Origin: Marisimplicoccus framensis_A
GTDB lineage: Bacteria > Bacteroidota > Bacteroidia > Flavobacteriales > Flavobacteriaceae
DNA: 24,133 bases
Direction of reading: 5' to 3'
NCBI GenBank assembly: GCA_042088875.1
Contig: JBELLF010000011.1
Location: forward strand, 1-24,133
This document shows positions 7,331-15,950 of the stretch, in pieces (position 1 is the stretch's first letter; each line of letters begins with the position of its first letter). The notes under the pieces were generated by a model that ran no database searches, was not told the origin of the DNA, and saw nothing but the letters and a program-made list of their open reading frames with translations. A program made the translations under genes and the position numbers.

Positions 7331-7647
7331 TAATTTATATTTTTTAAACTATCAATAGAATTCAATATTCTAATTTTAACTTTTGCATAAATTTCATAAT
7401 GTTCTCTTGGATTTTTTGAATAATAAAGCTCACTTTCAAAAAACTGCAAACTATCAATATTATGTTTTTTATATATCAATTCATCACTTAATAAGTTATT
7501 ATCTATTTTAAGATCAAATCCACTAGAAGCATTCAATATCATTATATCAAAAATAATTTTTTCCATTTTTTCTTTACTAATAAGATTATCTGGAACATTA
7601 TCAGTGCATCCTATAAATAAAAATATAATTAACAAATATTTTTTCAT
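7330..7647 (-). CDS. DUF4296-type small lipoprotein
   Basis: This is a predicted envelope lipoprotein of 105 residues. A basic, hydrophobic signal peptide (residues 1-13) ends in the lipobox LFIGC, with C14 as the lipidated cysteine. The mature part is helical and charged, with a SKEKMEKIIFDIMI segment near 24-37 followed by motifs with paired tyrosines (ESELYYSKNP, HYEIYAKV). The size, the early lipobox and the position between dihydroorotase and tyrS match the DUF4296 family of Bacteroidota. No biochemical role is known to me. It overlaps the dihydroorotase stop by ATGA and the tyrS start by one base. Assignment to DUF4296 rests on recognition of pattern and context. Confidence 0.75.
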   Translation of the reverse strand: MKKYLLIIFLFIGCTDNVPDNLISKEKMEKIIFDIMILNASSGFDLKIDNNLLSDELIYKKHNIDSLQFFESELYYSKNPREHYEIYAKVKIRILNSIDSLKNIN

Positions 7648-8981
7648 CTATCAAAAACTAGTTTTTTACCATATGGAGTTTCATTTACCTTACCATTGGA
7701 ATATACAACTCTTCCATTTAAAATTGTTGAATGAATAGATGAACTAAAAGTCACCCCTTCGAAAGGTGACCATCCGCATTTATAAAGTAGTGATTTTTTT
7801 GAAACTAGAGTTGGAGAATTAGGATCTATTAGAACAATATCTGCAAAATAACCCTCTTTTACAAAGCCTCTTTTATTAATATTAAAAACTTTTGAAGGGT
7901 TGTGCGCAATTTTTTCTACAATTTTTTCAATGCTTACTCCATGTTTTGGTGATTCCTCAAGTAAAGATAAAATTGTATGTTGTACCATTGGCCCACCAGA
8001 TGGACAATTAAAATAACTCTTTTCTTTTTCAGTTTCTGTATGAGGTGCATGATCTGAGGCAATTATGTCTATTTTATCATCTTTAATAGCAATCCAAAGT
8101 GCATCTTTATCACTTTGTGATTTAATAGCTGGATTCCATTTAATTTTTGATCCCAATTTTTTATAGTCTTTGTCTGTAAACCATAGATGATGAGCACAAA
8201 CTTCAGCCGTTAATTTCTTTTGCTCAACAGGAAGTTTGTTTTCAAACAGATCAAGTTCTTTCTGAGTTGAAATATGAAAGATATTTAGCCTAGCTCCAGT
8301 TATTTTTGATAAATCTGAAGCATATTTTGAACTTTTATAACATGCCTCTACACTTCTAATCTCGGGATGGCATTCCATAGGAACATTTTCACCATAGATT
8401 TCTTTATATTTTATTGAGTTATCTTTTATTGTTTGTTCATCTTCACAATGAGCAGATATTGGTAGAGATGTAGAAGAAAAAATTTTTTCTATAGAACTTA
8501 AATTATCTATTAACATTTTTCCTGTTGATGAGCCAAGGAAAAGTTTTATACCTGCTACTTCAGAAGGATTTATTTTTTTAATTTCATCAAGATTATCATT
8601 TGTACCGCCAAACATAAAAGAGAAATTAGAATATGAGTCAGTTGATGCAATACTTATCTTTTTATTGAACTCTTCAATTGTTGTAGTATTAGGAATTGTA
8701 TTTGGCATTTCAATATATGAGGTAACACCTCCTGCAATAGCGGCTTTTGATTCTGATGAAATATTTCCTTTGTGAGTAAGTCCAGGTTCTCTAAAATGTA
8801 CTTGATCATCAATCATCCCAGGAATAAGAATTAATCCATTAGCATCTATTACTTTAGTAACTGAATCTATTTTAATTTTTTGTGATATTGAGGATATTAT
8901 TTCACCTTCGATTAGTATATCTTTTTTTAATCTATTTCCTTCGTTAATTATGGTTGCATTTTTTATTAATAGTTTTCTCAT
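7644..8981 (-). CDS. pyrC: Dihydroorotase (Bacteroidota type, first HxH ligand motif reads QVH)
   Basis: This amidohydrolase should cyclise carbamoyl-aspartate to dihydroorotate in de novo pyrimidine synthesis. Family motifs are DDQVHFREPGLTHKG (58-72), GIKLFLGSSTG with the candidate carboxylated lysine K146, SAHCED with H178, FHIST with H236, and IIASDHAPHT with catalytic D310. The usual HxH at the start of the barrel is Q60-V61-H62, so one zinc ligand is missing. I recall the DDQVHFREPG version in many Bacteroidota proteins annotated as dihydroorotase, so it looks like a lineage trait rather than decay. An allantoinase or hydantoinase-like role is the main alternative. At 445 residues it has the normal length. 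It starts one base after the glycosyltransferase stop and overlaps the lipoprotein start by 4 bases. Confidence 0.88.
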   Translation of the reverse strand: MRKLLIKNATIINEGNRLKKDILIEGEIISSISQKIKIDSVTKVIDANGLILIPGMIDDQVHFREPGLTHKGNISSESKAAIAGGVTSYIEMPNTIPNTTTIEEFNKKISIASTDSYSNFSFMFGGTNDNLDEIKKINPSEVAGIKLFLGSSTGKMLIDNLSSIEKIFSSTSLPISAHCEDEQTIKDNSIKYKEIYGENVPMECHPEIRSVEACYKSSKYASDLSKITGARLNIFHISTQKELDLFENKLPVEQKKLTAEVCAHHLWFTDKDYKKLGSKIKWNPAIKSQSDKDALWIAIKDDKIDIIASDHAPHTETEKEKSYFNCPSGGPMVQHTILSLLEESPKHGVSIEKIVEKIAHNPSKVFNINKRGFVKEGYFADIVLIDPNSPTLVSKKSLLYKCGWSPFEGVTFSSSIHSTILNGRVVYSNGKVNETPYGKKLVFDR

Positions 8982-8982
8982 T

Positions 8983-9705
8983 CTACTTTATAAAAGAATT
9001 TATTTTTAATTTAATTACTCCAAAAATTGCTTCAAAAATTATCTTATGATTCATTTTTGATTTACCTAATTTTCTATTGACAAAAATTATTTGATGTTCT
9101 TTTAATTTAAAATTTTTTTTCCAAAGTTTAAATTTCATTTCAATTTGAAATGCATATCCATTAAATTTTATTTCACTTAATTCAATTGAACTTAGTGCAT
9201 TTTTAGTATAACCAATAAAACCAGATGTTGAATCTTTTATTGGCATACTAGTAATTACCCTAACATATAAATTTGCAAAATATGAAAGAAATATTCTAGA
9301 CAAAGGCCAATTTACAACACTTACACCATCAATATATCTAGATCCAACAACAACATCATATTTATTTTGAATTAATTGAATTTTAAGGTTCTTAATCTCG
9401 TCAGGGTCATGTGACATATCAGCATCCATCTCAAAAATATAAGAGTAGTTATTTTCTAGTGCCCATTTAAATCCAGCCTTATATGCAGAACCTAGCCCAG
9501 ATTTTTTATCTCTTTTTATAAGAAAAACTCTGTTATAATTATTATTTATTAGATTTTCAACTATTTTAGAAGTTCCGTCAGGAGAATTATCATCTATAAC
9601 AAGTACATCATTAGATTCATCAATATTAATAATCTTGTTAATTATTAATTCGATATTTTCTGATTCATTATAAGTTGGTATAATAATTATACTTTTATTT
9701 ATCAT
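8983..9705 (-). CDS. GT2 polyprenol-phosphate glycosyltransferase (DPM1/Ppm1-like)
   Basis: This family-2 glycosyltransferase resembles dolichyl/polyprenyl-phosphate mannosyl- or glucosyltransferases, which load a sugar from a nucleotide donor onto a lipid carrier at the inner membrane face. Visible motifs are IIPTYNESENI (8-18), the nucleotide-binding VIDDNSPDGT (36-45), the metal-binding M-D-A-D of MDADMSHDP (93-101), GSRYIDG (121-127) and the acceptor-loop segment DSTSGFIGY. There is no C-terminal membrane domain, so at 240 residues it is the short, soluble DPM1 type. It is the first gene of the leftward series, 48 bases from the divergent DUF4271 gene. In Bacteroidota such enzymes are often annotated as polyprenol monophosphomannose synthase; the true sugar is not readable from sequence. 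Confidence 0.88.
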   Translation of the reverse strand: MINKSIIIIPTYNESENIELIINKIINIDESNDVLVIDDNSPDGTSKIVENLINNNYNRVFLIKRDKKSGLGSAYKAGFKWALENNYSYIFEMDADMSHDPDEIKNLKIQLIQNKYDVVVGSRYIDGVSVVNWPLSRIFLSYFANLYVRVITSMPIKDSTSGFIGYTKNALSSIELSEIKFNGYAFQIEMKFKLWKKNFKLKEHQIIFVNRKLGKSKMNHKIIFEAIFGVIKLKINSFIK

Positions 9706-9732
9706 TTTGATATTTACTTATTCATAATTTTG
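9706..9732 (+). promoter_or_regulatory. Candidate Bacteroidota-type promoter for the DUF4271-hemD-like pair
   Basis: In the 48-base divergent gap, TTTG (9706-9709) is followed 15 bases later by TAATTTTG (9725-9732). The latter is an exact match to the -7 consensus TAnnTTTG. The start codon lies 21 bases beyond the box, leaving a leader of about 10-15 bases. The spacer is slightly shorter than the usual 17-23. I found no equally good box for the divergent glycosyltransferase gene. Confidence 0.4.
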
Positions 9733-9753
9733 TAGTATACTAGACCTGTATTA

Positions 9754-10419
9754 ATGATTTTAACTAATGATATTATTGATGTTTTTGTATTAATCTTAAT
9801 ATTAGTTTTCTACTTTTTTAATATTTATCAAAAAGTAAAATTACTTTATTTATTTAGAAGTTTACAATATCATTTTTCTAATATGTTCTTTCCATATAAT
9901 GCAGATGATCTCTCACAATCTAAAATAAGTTATATTAATTATTTCAATGGATTCTTTTTTTTAATTATTAATGCTGTTATTGGATGTTATTTAAGTTCTT
10001 TTTTTGCATTTAATGGAAGTTATGATCAATTAAAGTTTAATCAATTTAATCTTACACTTTTTATAATTTTAATTTCTAGTATTATTATATTAATTAGGTT
10101 TTTAATCATTGAGTATATCCTAAACATATTCATTGGTTTCAAGTTGAAGTTAATTTTTTTCAAAAACTTCATTATAAGTATTATAATATCACTATTGATG
10201 ATATTTAATTTTTTTACATATATATATAATGATTTTTATGATTTTAATTTACTAATAATCAGTTCAATAGTTTTAATTTTATTATTTATAGTCTTTCAAA
10301 CAAAGAACTATTTAAGTTATTTTGTAAAACTTAATGTGAAGGAAGTAATGTATTTTATTTTGTATCTTTGTGCCTTCAAACTAGCCCCTTGGTTATGGTT
10401 GTATTCTTTTTTTTTATAA
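9754..10419 (+). CDS. DUF4271-type integral membrane protein
   Basis: This polytopic inner-membrane protein of 221 residues is very rich in Phe, Ile and Leu. About five or six hydrophobic helices are visible, near residues 7-28, 68-92, 99-125, 137-157, 163-182 and 197-220. Between the first two is a polar segment that includes FPYNADD. The helix arrangement, the C-terminal segment KEVMYFILYLCAFKLAPWLW and the position directly upstream of a HemD-like gene match the Bacteroidota-specific DUF4271 family. No function is known to me. Fifteen bases separate it from the HemD-like gene and the two are surely co-transcribed. A candidate promoter precedes it at 9706-9732. Confidence 0.75.
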   Translation: MILTNDIIDVFVLILILVFYFFNIYQKVKLLYLFRSLQYHFSNMFFPYNADDLSQSKISYINYFNGFFFLIINAVIGCYLSSFFAFNGSYDQLKFNQFNLTLFIILISSIIILIRFLIIEYILNIFIGFKLKLIFFKNFIISIIISLLMIFNFFTYIYNDFYDFNLLIISSIVLILLFIVFQTKNYLSYFVKLNVKEVMYFILYLCAFKLAPWLWLYSFFL

Positions 10420-10434
10420 AAACCAATTAATTAT

Positions 10435-11169
10435 ATGAGTATTAAAAGTGTTCTTATTTCTCAACCTGAACCTACAAATGGTAATTCCCCCTACTCTAAG
10501 CTGACTAGAAAATACAAGATTAAGATTGATTATAGACCTTTTATTCATGTTGAAGGTTTAACAGCAAAAGAAGTAAGAGCTCAAAAAGTTGATTTTTCAA
10601 AATATCAGAATATTGTTCTAACAAGCCGAAATTCAGTAGATCACTTTTTTAGAATTGCCGAAGAAATGAGATTTAAAGTTCCAGATCAGACAAAATATTT
10701 TTGTCAATCTGAGGCAGTAGCTTATTATCTTCAAAAATATGTGGTTTACAGAAAGCGTAAGATGTACGTAGGCACTAACAGTTTTAAAGATCTTGAAGCA
10801 ACATTTTTAAAATTTCATAGAGAAAAATTTATAGTTCCAACTTCAGGTAGCCTTAATCCAGATATAGTAAATACACTTGATTCATTTGAAATTTCATGGG
10901 ATCGAGCACAGCTTTTCAAAACTGTGGTTTCAGATTTATCTGATTTAAGTGACGTATACTATGACATACTAGTTTTTTTTAGTCCACTAGGCATCGAGTC
11001 ACTATTTGAAAATTTTCCTGATTTTAAACAAAACAAAACTCTTATTGCTGTATACGGAAACACAACTGAGGAAGCTGCAATTGGAAAAGATCTTAGAGTT
11101 GATATTAAGGCACCCAATGAAATAACTCCTTCGATGGCAATGGCAATTGAAAAACATTTAAAAGGTTAA
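10435..11169 (+). CDS. hemD: Uroporphyrinogen-III synthase (HemD) family protein
   Basis: This 244-residue protein has the two-lobed HemD pattern. In lobe one, VLISQPEP opens the strand and LTSRNSVDHFF gives the characteristic S-R-N-[SA]-V/I motif. A connecting strand SEAVAYYLQKY then MYVGTNSFKDL leads to lobe two, with VPTSGSLNPDIV and VFFSPLGIESLF; a closing segment reads AVYGNTTEEAA. These match HemD, which closes and isomerises hydroxymethylbilane to uroporphyrinogen III. No other heme gene is nearby. I recall that Bacteroidota often carry this HemD with DUF4271 as well as a HemD near other heme genes, so the catalytic role of this copy is uncertain. Its stop overlaps that of the convergent peptidase gene by 4 bases. 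Confidence 0.8.
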   Translation: MSIKSVLISQPEPTNGNSPYSKLTRKYKIKIDYRPFIHVEGLTAKEVRAQKVDFSKYQNIVLTSRNSVDHFFRIAEEMRFKVPDQTKYFCQSEAVAYYLQKYVVYRKRKMYVGTNSFKDLEATFLKFHREKFIVPTSGSLNPDIVNTLDSFEISWDRAQLFKTVVSDLSDLSDVYYDILVFFSPLGIESLFENFPDFKQNKTLIAVYGNTTEEAAIGKDLRVDIKAPNEITPSMAMAIEKHLKG

Positions 11170-11876
11170 TTTCTTCTACCAAACCTCATCCATATGTAAA
11201 CTAAGTTAGCAATTGATGCTAAAGCAGCAACAACATATGTGCCTGCAGCCCAGTTAAGAGCTTCTTTAGATTGGACTAGCTCTCTTTGATTTACAATTCT
11301 TTTTCTTTCTAGCCAATAAATAGCTCTCTTACTAGCATCAAATTCCACAGGAAGAGTTACTAAACTAAATAATGTTCCTGAAGCAAAACCAAGGATTCCA
11401 ATGCTTAATGCGGTTTGACCAAGTATAGGAGATGTTTGCATTAAAATAATCCCTAAAAATAAGACCCACATTGCAAGATTTGAAGTAACACCTACCATTG
11501 GGACTAGCATAGTTCTCATTCTTAACCATTCATATCCATTAGCATGTTGAACAGCATGACCACATTCATGAGCAGCAACTGCTGCTGCAGCAGCATTTCT
11601 CTCATTATATACGCTTTGACTGAGGTTAACAGTCTTCTTTTGAGGATTATAATGATCTGTTAACTGGCCTTTTACTGAAATTACTTTAACATCATAAATA
11701 CCATGATCACTAAGCATTTTTTCAGCAATTTCTTTACCTGAGAGATTTGCTGATAATGTTTGCTGAGAGAATTTTTTAAATTTTGATTTTAACTTATTTG
11801 ATACGTAAAAACTTAGTAACAAAAAAGGTAAAAAAATTAAGTAATAATTTAAATCGCCATATAAAAGATAATCCAT
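11166..11876 (-). CDS. YugP-type membrane zinc metallopeptidase
   Basis: This is an integral-membrane zinc peptidase of 236 residues. An N-terminal transmembrane helix (about 8-26) precedes a soluble stretch and the zinc motif HECGH (H103, E104, H107) in AAAAVAAHECGHAVQH. Two hydrophobic hairpin segments follow (about 125-147 and 155-175). A likely third ligand is E178 in LPVEFDASKRA, a pattern typical of the YugP/neutral zinc metallopeptidase family. A last helix (about 208-230) precedes the basic C-terminus. Substrate is unknown. It ends the leuS-SemiSWEET series, with a 50-base gap from the SemiSWEET stop. Its own stop overlaps the HemD-like stop. Confidence 0.9.
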   Translation of the reverse strand: MDYLLYGDLNYYLIFLPFLLLSFYVSNKLKSKFKKFSQQTLSANLSGKEIAEKMLSDHGIYDVKVISVKGQLTDHYNPQKKTVNLSQSVYNERNAAAAAVAAHECGHAVQHANGYEWLRMRTMLVPMVGVTSNLAMWVLFLGIILMQTSPILGQTALSIGILGFASGTLFSLVTLPVEFDASKRAIYWLERKRIVNQRELVQSKEALNWAAGTYVVAALASIANLVYIWMRFGRRN

Positions 11877-11926
11877 AAGTATTTTTTTATAAATTTAAAT
11901 AAACAGTTTAATTGAAAAAAAAATTA

Positions 11927-12184
11927 TCAATTTTTTAACTTAAAATTAATTACAAAGAGTTGAAGAAGTGCTGTTACACTGTTGGCAATTATTATTGATA
12001 AACTTCCAATAAGAATACCATAGACAAGCCAAAGTAAAACACCAATAAATAGAATTAAATACATTATAAGGGAAACACCTTGAGCATTTTTTTCTTTATA
12101 AATTTTATATACTTGGGGAATAAATCCAGAAGTTGTAAGAATCGCAGCTATTATACCAATTGCTTCATGTGATGGGTCTATCAT
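11927..12184 (-). CDS. SemiSWEET sugar transporter (three-helix PQ-loop protein)
   Basis: This is a bacterial half-SWEET of 85 residues that dimerises to make a small facilitative sugar channel in the inner membrane. Three helices are seen (about 9-27, 38-58, 61-80). The PQ motif is P23-Q24 in FIPQVYKIYKEKNAQGVS, and LLWLVYG and ANSVTALLQ provide the usual tryptophan and asparagine around the substrate pocket. The length is typical for the family. The start overlaps the leuS stop as ATGA, so its translation is tied to that of leucyl-tRNA synthetase. Sugar specificity cannot be read. Homologues have been called MtN3/saliva family proteins. Confidence 0.92.
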   Translation of the reverse strand: MIDPSHEAIGIIAAILTTSGFIPQVYKIYKEKNAQGVSLIMYLILFIGVLLWLVYGILIGSLSIIIANSVTALLQLFVINFKLKN

Positions 12185-14991
12185 ACTACTATGTTAATAA
12201 TTTTACCAGGAACTACTATGACTTTCTTTGGTTTATTATTATTCAAGATTGATTTAGTTTTCTCATTAGATAAGATAATTTTTTCAATTTTATTAGCATC
12301 AAGATCTAATGATAGCTTTAACGTAAATTTTGTTTTGCCATTAAAAGAGACTGGATAATTCTTTTCAGATTCAATTAAGTATTTTTTATCAAATTCAGGA
12401 TATTTTTCATCTATTATTGATCTAGTATTTCCAATTTGACTCCAAAGTTCCTCAGCAAAATGGGGAGCAAATGGAGAGACTAGAACAAGTAATTGCTCAA
12501 GTATTAATCTATTGTTACATTTTAAGGAACTAAGTTCATTAACACAAATCATAAATGAGCTTATACATGTATTTAGACTAAGTTTTTCAATGTCTTCAGT
12601 AACTTTTTTAATTGCTTTATGAAGTGATTTTAGAGATTCTTCGGATGGTTTATCTTCAGATAAGGTTAATTTCTCATTTTCAAAAAAAAGATTCCAAAAC
12701 CTTTTCAAAAAAGAAAAAACTCCAGAAATACCTCTTGTATCCCAGGGTTTGGATTGTTCAATTGGTCCCAGAAACATTTCATACATTCTTAATGTATCTG
12801 CTCCATATTGATCACATATCTCATCAGGATTAACTACATTAAATTTTGATTTGGACATTTTTTCTTGCTCTCTAATACACTCAAATTTTCCATTATCAAG
12901 ATTAAAAGAAGCATTTTTAAAATCTTTGTCTTCTATTTTTAAACTATTGATATCAACTTCGTTTTGACCATTTACATATTTAATATCTATTCTAATTCTA
13001 TCAACTTTTATATTTTTTATTAAATTCTTCGAAAAATATTCTGAAGTACCTGATTTACGATAAATAAAAGCAGAATTTCCAAGAATCATTCCTTGATTAA
13101 CAAGTCTCTTAGCATATTCATCTTTTTCTAGAAAACCTAAATCGAATAAGAATTTTTGATAAAATCTTGAATAAAGTAAATGACCAGTAGCATGTTCACT
13201 GCCGCCAAAGTAAACATCAACATCAGACCAATAAGATTGAGAGTCTTTAGAAATAAATTCATTATCATTTTTTGGGTCCATATACCTATAAAAATACCAT
13301 GAGCTTCCAGCCCAACCAGGCATTGTATTAAGTTCAATTGGAAAAACATTTACAAAATCAATCTTACTGTTAAGAGTTACTTTTTTATTTTTTTCATCCC
13401 ATGCCCACTCACTAGAATTACCTAACGGGGAATCACCATTTTTTGTTGGTAAAAAATTATCCACTTCAGGAAGCTTTAATGGAAGATAAGTTTCTTCTAT
13501 AACTGTTGGTATATCATTTTTATAGTATATAGGAATTGGCTCACCCCAATATCTTTGCCTACTAAAAATAGCATCTCTGAGCTTATATTGTATTTTGGAT
13601 TTTCCAATTTTTTTATTTTCTATTTTACTAATTATTATATTTAATGAGGATTTATAGTCATGACCATTAAGAAATTCTGAATTAATTAGTTTAAATTGTG
13701 TTTTTTCGGTAAAAGCTGATTTTGAAATATCAGTCTGATCAAAAATATTTGGGATATCGAGTTTAAACTTTTTTGCAAAGTCAAAATCTCTATGATCACC
13801 GGCAGGAACTCCCATTACTGCTCCACTTCCATAGCTTGCAAGTACATAATCTGAAATCCATATTGGAATTTTCTTGCCAGAAAATGGATGGAGTGCATAA
13901 GATCCAGTAAATACTCCTGATACAGTTTTAACATCTGATAATCTATCTCTTTCTGACTTTACTGATACCTCTTTTATGTAGTAATCAATTTCTTTTCTAT
14001 TATTTGATGAACAAATGTCATATATGTCTCCATACTCAGGTGCTAAAGTTAAAAATGAAACTCCAAAAATAGTATCAGGTCTAGTTGTAAAAACTTCAAT
14101 TTTTTTATCTGAGTTTTCAACTTCAAATTTTAGTGAGACACCTTTAGATTTTCCAATCCAATTTCTTTGCATCTCTTTTAAAGGTTCTGGCCAATCAATT
14201 TTATCTAAACCTTTTAAAAGTCTATCTGAGTATTTACTTATTCTTAAACACCAATGTTTAACTTTTCTTTTTGTTACTGGGTATCCACCCCTTTCACTTA
14301 TTCCATTTATAATCTCATCATTAGCCAACACAGTTCCCAACTCCTCACACCAATTTACCTCTCCATCAGTAATATAGGCTAATCTAAATTTCATTAAAAT
14401 ATCTGATTTGATTTTATTATTAAAATTTTTCCATTCTTGTTTTGTAAATGAATAGTCTAGATTCTCTAATTCATTTTTATATACAGAATCACCATTTTTT
14501 TCAAATGAATTAATCAACTCACTAATATGCTTTGCCTTATTTTCAATCTTACAATAAAACGAATTAAACATTAATGTGAAGATCCATTGTGTCCATTTAT
14601 AGTAGCCAGGCTCAGAAGTTCTTATTTCTCTTGACCAATCAAATGAGAAACCAATTCTATCTAGTTGCCTTCTATACATATCAATATTTTCTTGAGTTGT
14701 TTTTTTGGGATGTTGGCCTGTTTTTATTGCATATTGTTCTGCCGGCAAGCCAAATGAATCATAGCCTTGAGGATGAAGAACATTAAAACCTCTATGTCTT
14801 TTATATCTTGAAAAAATATCACTAGCAATATATCCAAGAGGATGTCCTACATGAAGACCAGCACCAGATGGATATGGGAACATGTCTAAAATATAGTATT
14901 TTGGTTTTTGAGAAATATTTACTTGGAAAGTTTTATTATCTCGCCAGTATTTCTGCCATTTTTTTTCTATTTCTAGAAAATTGTATTTCAC
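12181..14991 (-). CDS. leuS: Leucyl-tRNA synthetase (GTG start)
   Basis: This class Ia synthetase charges tRNA-Leu. The HIGH motif is HVGH (47-50) in PYPSGAGLHVGHPLGY. The CP1 editing domain spans about 225-430, with TTRPDTIFG (302-310) and GSGAVMGVPAGDHRDF (388-403). A leucine-specific insertion (about 636-708) precedes KMSKS (711-715), and the anticodon-binding helical domain and C-terminal tRNA-contact domain complete the protein. At 936 residues it has the length usual in Bacteroidota. The start codon is GTG (14991-14989), chosen because MKYNFLEIEKKWQKYW is the standard N-terminus of the family. The stop overlaps the SemiSWEET ATG. An 88-base divergent gap separates it from ftsX. Confidence 0.97.
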   Translation of the reverse strand: MKYNFLEIEKKWQKYWRDNKTFQVNISQKPKYYILDMFPYPSGAGLHVGHPLGYIASDIFSRYKRHRGFNVLHPQGYDSFGLPAEQYAIKTGQHPKKTTQENIDMYRRQLDRIGFSFDWSREIRTSEPGYYKWTQWIFTLMFNSFYCKIENKAKHISELINSFEKNGDSVYKNELENLDYSFTKQEWKNFNNKIKSDILMKFRLAYITDGEVNWCEELGTVLANDEIINGISERGGYPVTKRKVKHWCLRISKYSDRLLKGLDKIDWPEPLKEMQRNWIGKSKGVSLKFEVENSDKKIEVFTTRPDTIFGVSFLTLAPEYGDIYDICSSNNRKEIDYYIKEVSVKSERDRLSDVKTVSGVFTGSYALHPFSGKKIPIWISDYVLASYGSGAVMGVPAGDHRDFDFAKKFKLDIPNIFDQTDISKSAFTEKTQFKLINSEFLNGHDYKSSLNIIISKIENKKIGKSKIQYKLRDAIFSRQRYWGEPIPIYYKNDIPTVIEETYLPLKLPEVDNFLPTKNGDSPLGNSSEWAWDEKNKKVTLNSKIDFVNVFPIELNTMPGWAGSSWYFYRYMDPKNDNEFISKDSQSYWSDVDVYFGGSEHATGHLLYSRFYQKFLFDLGFLEKDEYAKRLVNQGMILGNSAFIYRKSGTSEYFSKNLIKNIKVDRIRIDIKYVNGQNEVDINSLKIEDKDFKNASFNLDNGKFECIREQEKMSKSKFNVVNPDEICDQYGADTLRMYEMFLGPIEQSKPWDTRGISGVFSFLKRFWNLFFENEKLTLSEDKPSEESLKSLHKAIKKVTEDIEKLSLNTCISSFMICVNELSSLKCNNRLILEQLLVLVSPFAPHFAEELWSQIGNTRSIIDEKYPEFDKKYLIESEKNYPVSFNGKTKFTLKLSLDLDANKIEKIILSNEKTKSILNNNKPKKVIVVPGKIINIVV

Positions 14992-15079
14992 TGAGAATAA
15001 ATTTTTACAAAGGAAGAACTAATTTAAATAACATAAAAATTAATTTATTAATTGTTTAGTACTTTTATAATACTTAAAA
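14992..15079. promoter_or_regulatory. Divergent leuS/ftsX intergenic region with an A/T palindrome
   Basis: This is the longest gap in the window (88 bases) and must carry promoters for both directions. It holds the perfect palindrome AATTAAT-TT-ATTAATT (15038-15053). A TATAAT hexamer (15066-15071) lies 8 bases before the ftsX ATG. No exact TAnnTTTG box is present in either orientation, so I cannot assign the promoters confidently. Confidence 0.3.
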
Positions 15080-15946
15080 ATGGATTTTAAAAAAACTTAT
15101 CAAAGAAAAAAAGCAACGAATAATCTAATATCTTTATTTGTAATAAATACTATAGTATTATTTTTTCTATCCATAGCTTTATTTACATATCTTAAATCAT
15201 CAACAATAAAAAATTATTTCAAGGAAAATGTAGCAGTTAATATTTATTTAAAAAATTCATCTAGAGGTAATGATTTCAAGCAAATTAATAAGTTTTTAAA
15301 TTTAAATGAAAATGTAAAATCTACTGAGTTTTTATCAAAGGAAGATGCAGCAGAATTATTTGCAAACGAAATTGGTGAAGAATTTATTGCCTTTTTAGGT
15401 TATAATCCATTACTAGATCTAATTTCAGTAAAGCTTTTTGGAGATAAAATTGATGTTTATAATATTGAAGAATTTATAGAAAGCCTAAATAATTTCAAAT
15501 TTATTGAAGAAATTGAATATGATAAGCCATTAGTTGAATCTCTAGTAAATAATTTTGAGAGAATAGGAATATTAATTATTCTTATGAGTGTTTTGTTTTT
15601 TTTTACAAGCTTTATATTAATCAATAATTCTATCAAGATTTCAATATATTCTAAGAAAGAAATTATAAAAACAATGCAACTTGTTGGGGCTACAAAAAGT
15701 TTCATAAGAAAACCTTTTATTACAAGTTATGTTAAAATAGGATTTTATTCATCCATTACCTCTCTAATATTAATATTTACTTTATTGTTTCAAGTTAGTT
15801 TTGAATTAGATGAAATTGACTTTTTTTCAAATACTAATGATATTATAGTTTTAGTTTCATTCATAATTTTATTTGGAATATTTACATCATATATTAGTTC
15901 ATATTTTATGACTCAGAAATATTTAAAATTAAAGATCTCAAGATAA
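15080..15946 (+). CDS. ftsX: Cell-division membrane protein FtsX
   Basis: FtsX is the membrane subunit of the FtsEX ABC-type complex, which activates septal cell-wall hydrolases in response to ATP hydrolysis by FtsE. The 288 residues show the standard layout. A short cytoplasmic tail and transmembrane helix 1 (about 16-38) are followed by an extracytoplasmic domain (39-158) containing the FLSKEDAAELF motif. A membrane bundle of three helices comes last (about 161-182, 217-239, 254-275). The cytoplasmic loop has IKTMQLVGATKSFIRKPF (195-213), which contacts FtsE. ftsE is not in the window, as is usual in Bacteroidota. Four bases separate the stop from the ATG of the DUF3098 gene. Confidence 0.93.
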   Translation: MDFKKTYQRKKATNNLISLFVINTIVLFFLSIALFTYLKSSTIKNYFKENVAVNIYLKNSSRGNDFKQINKFLNLNENVKSTEFLSKEDAAELFANEIGEEFIAFLGYNPLLDLISVKLFGDKIDVYNIEEFIESLNNFKFIEEIEYDKPLVESLVNNFERIGILIILMSVLFFFTSFILINNSIKISIYSKKEIIKTMQLVGATKSFIRKPFITSYVKIGFYSSITSLILIFTLLFQVSFELDEIDFFSNTNDIIVLVSFIILFGIFTSYISSYFMTQKYLKLKISR

Positions 15947-15950
15947 ATTG

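Noticed and set aside
13137..13349. A 70-codon frame on - inside leuS in another frame
   Set aside because: leuS is intact through this region with its conserved motifs, so there is no sign of a frameshift or nested gene.
14015..14377. A 120-codon open frame on + antisense to leuS
   Set aside because: It lies wholly within the strongly supported leuS coding sequence, shows no recognisable domain, and reads as a composition-driven shadow.
15038..15053. AATTAAT-TT-ATTAATT palindrome as a strong operator claim
   Set aside because: It consists only of A and T in an AT-rich gap. Such symmetry is expected by chance, so it is noted only as part of the intergenic region.
15948..15950. TTG as the start of the DUF3098 gene
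   Set aside because: An ATG follows immediately at 15951 and gives the same protein minus one residue, so it is the simpler initiator.
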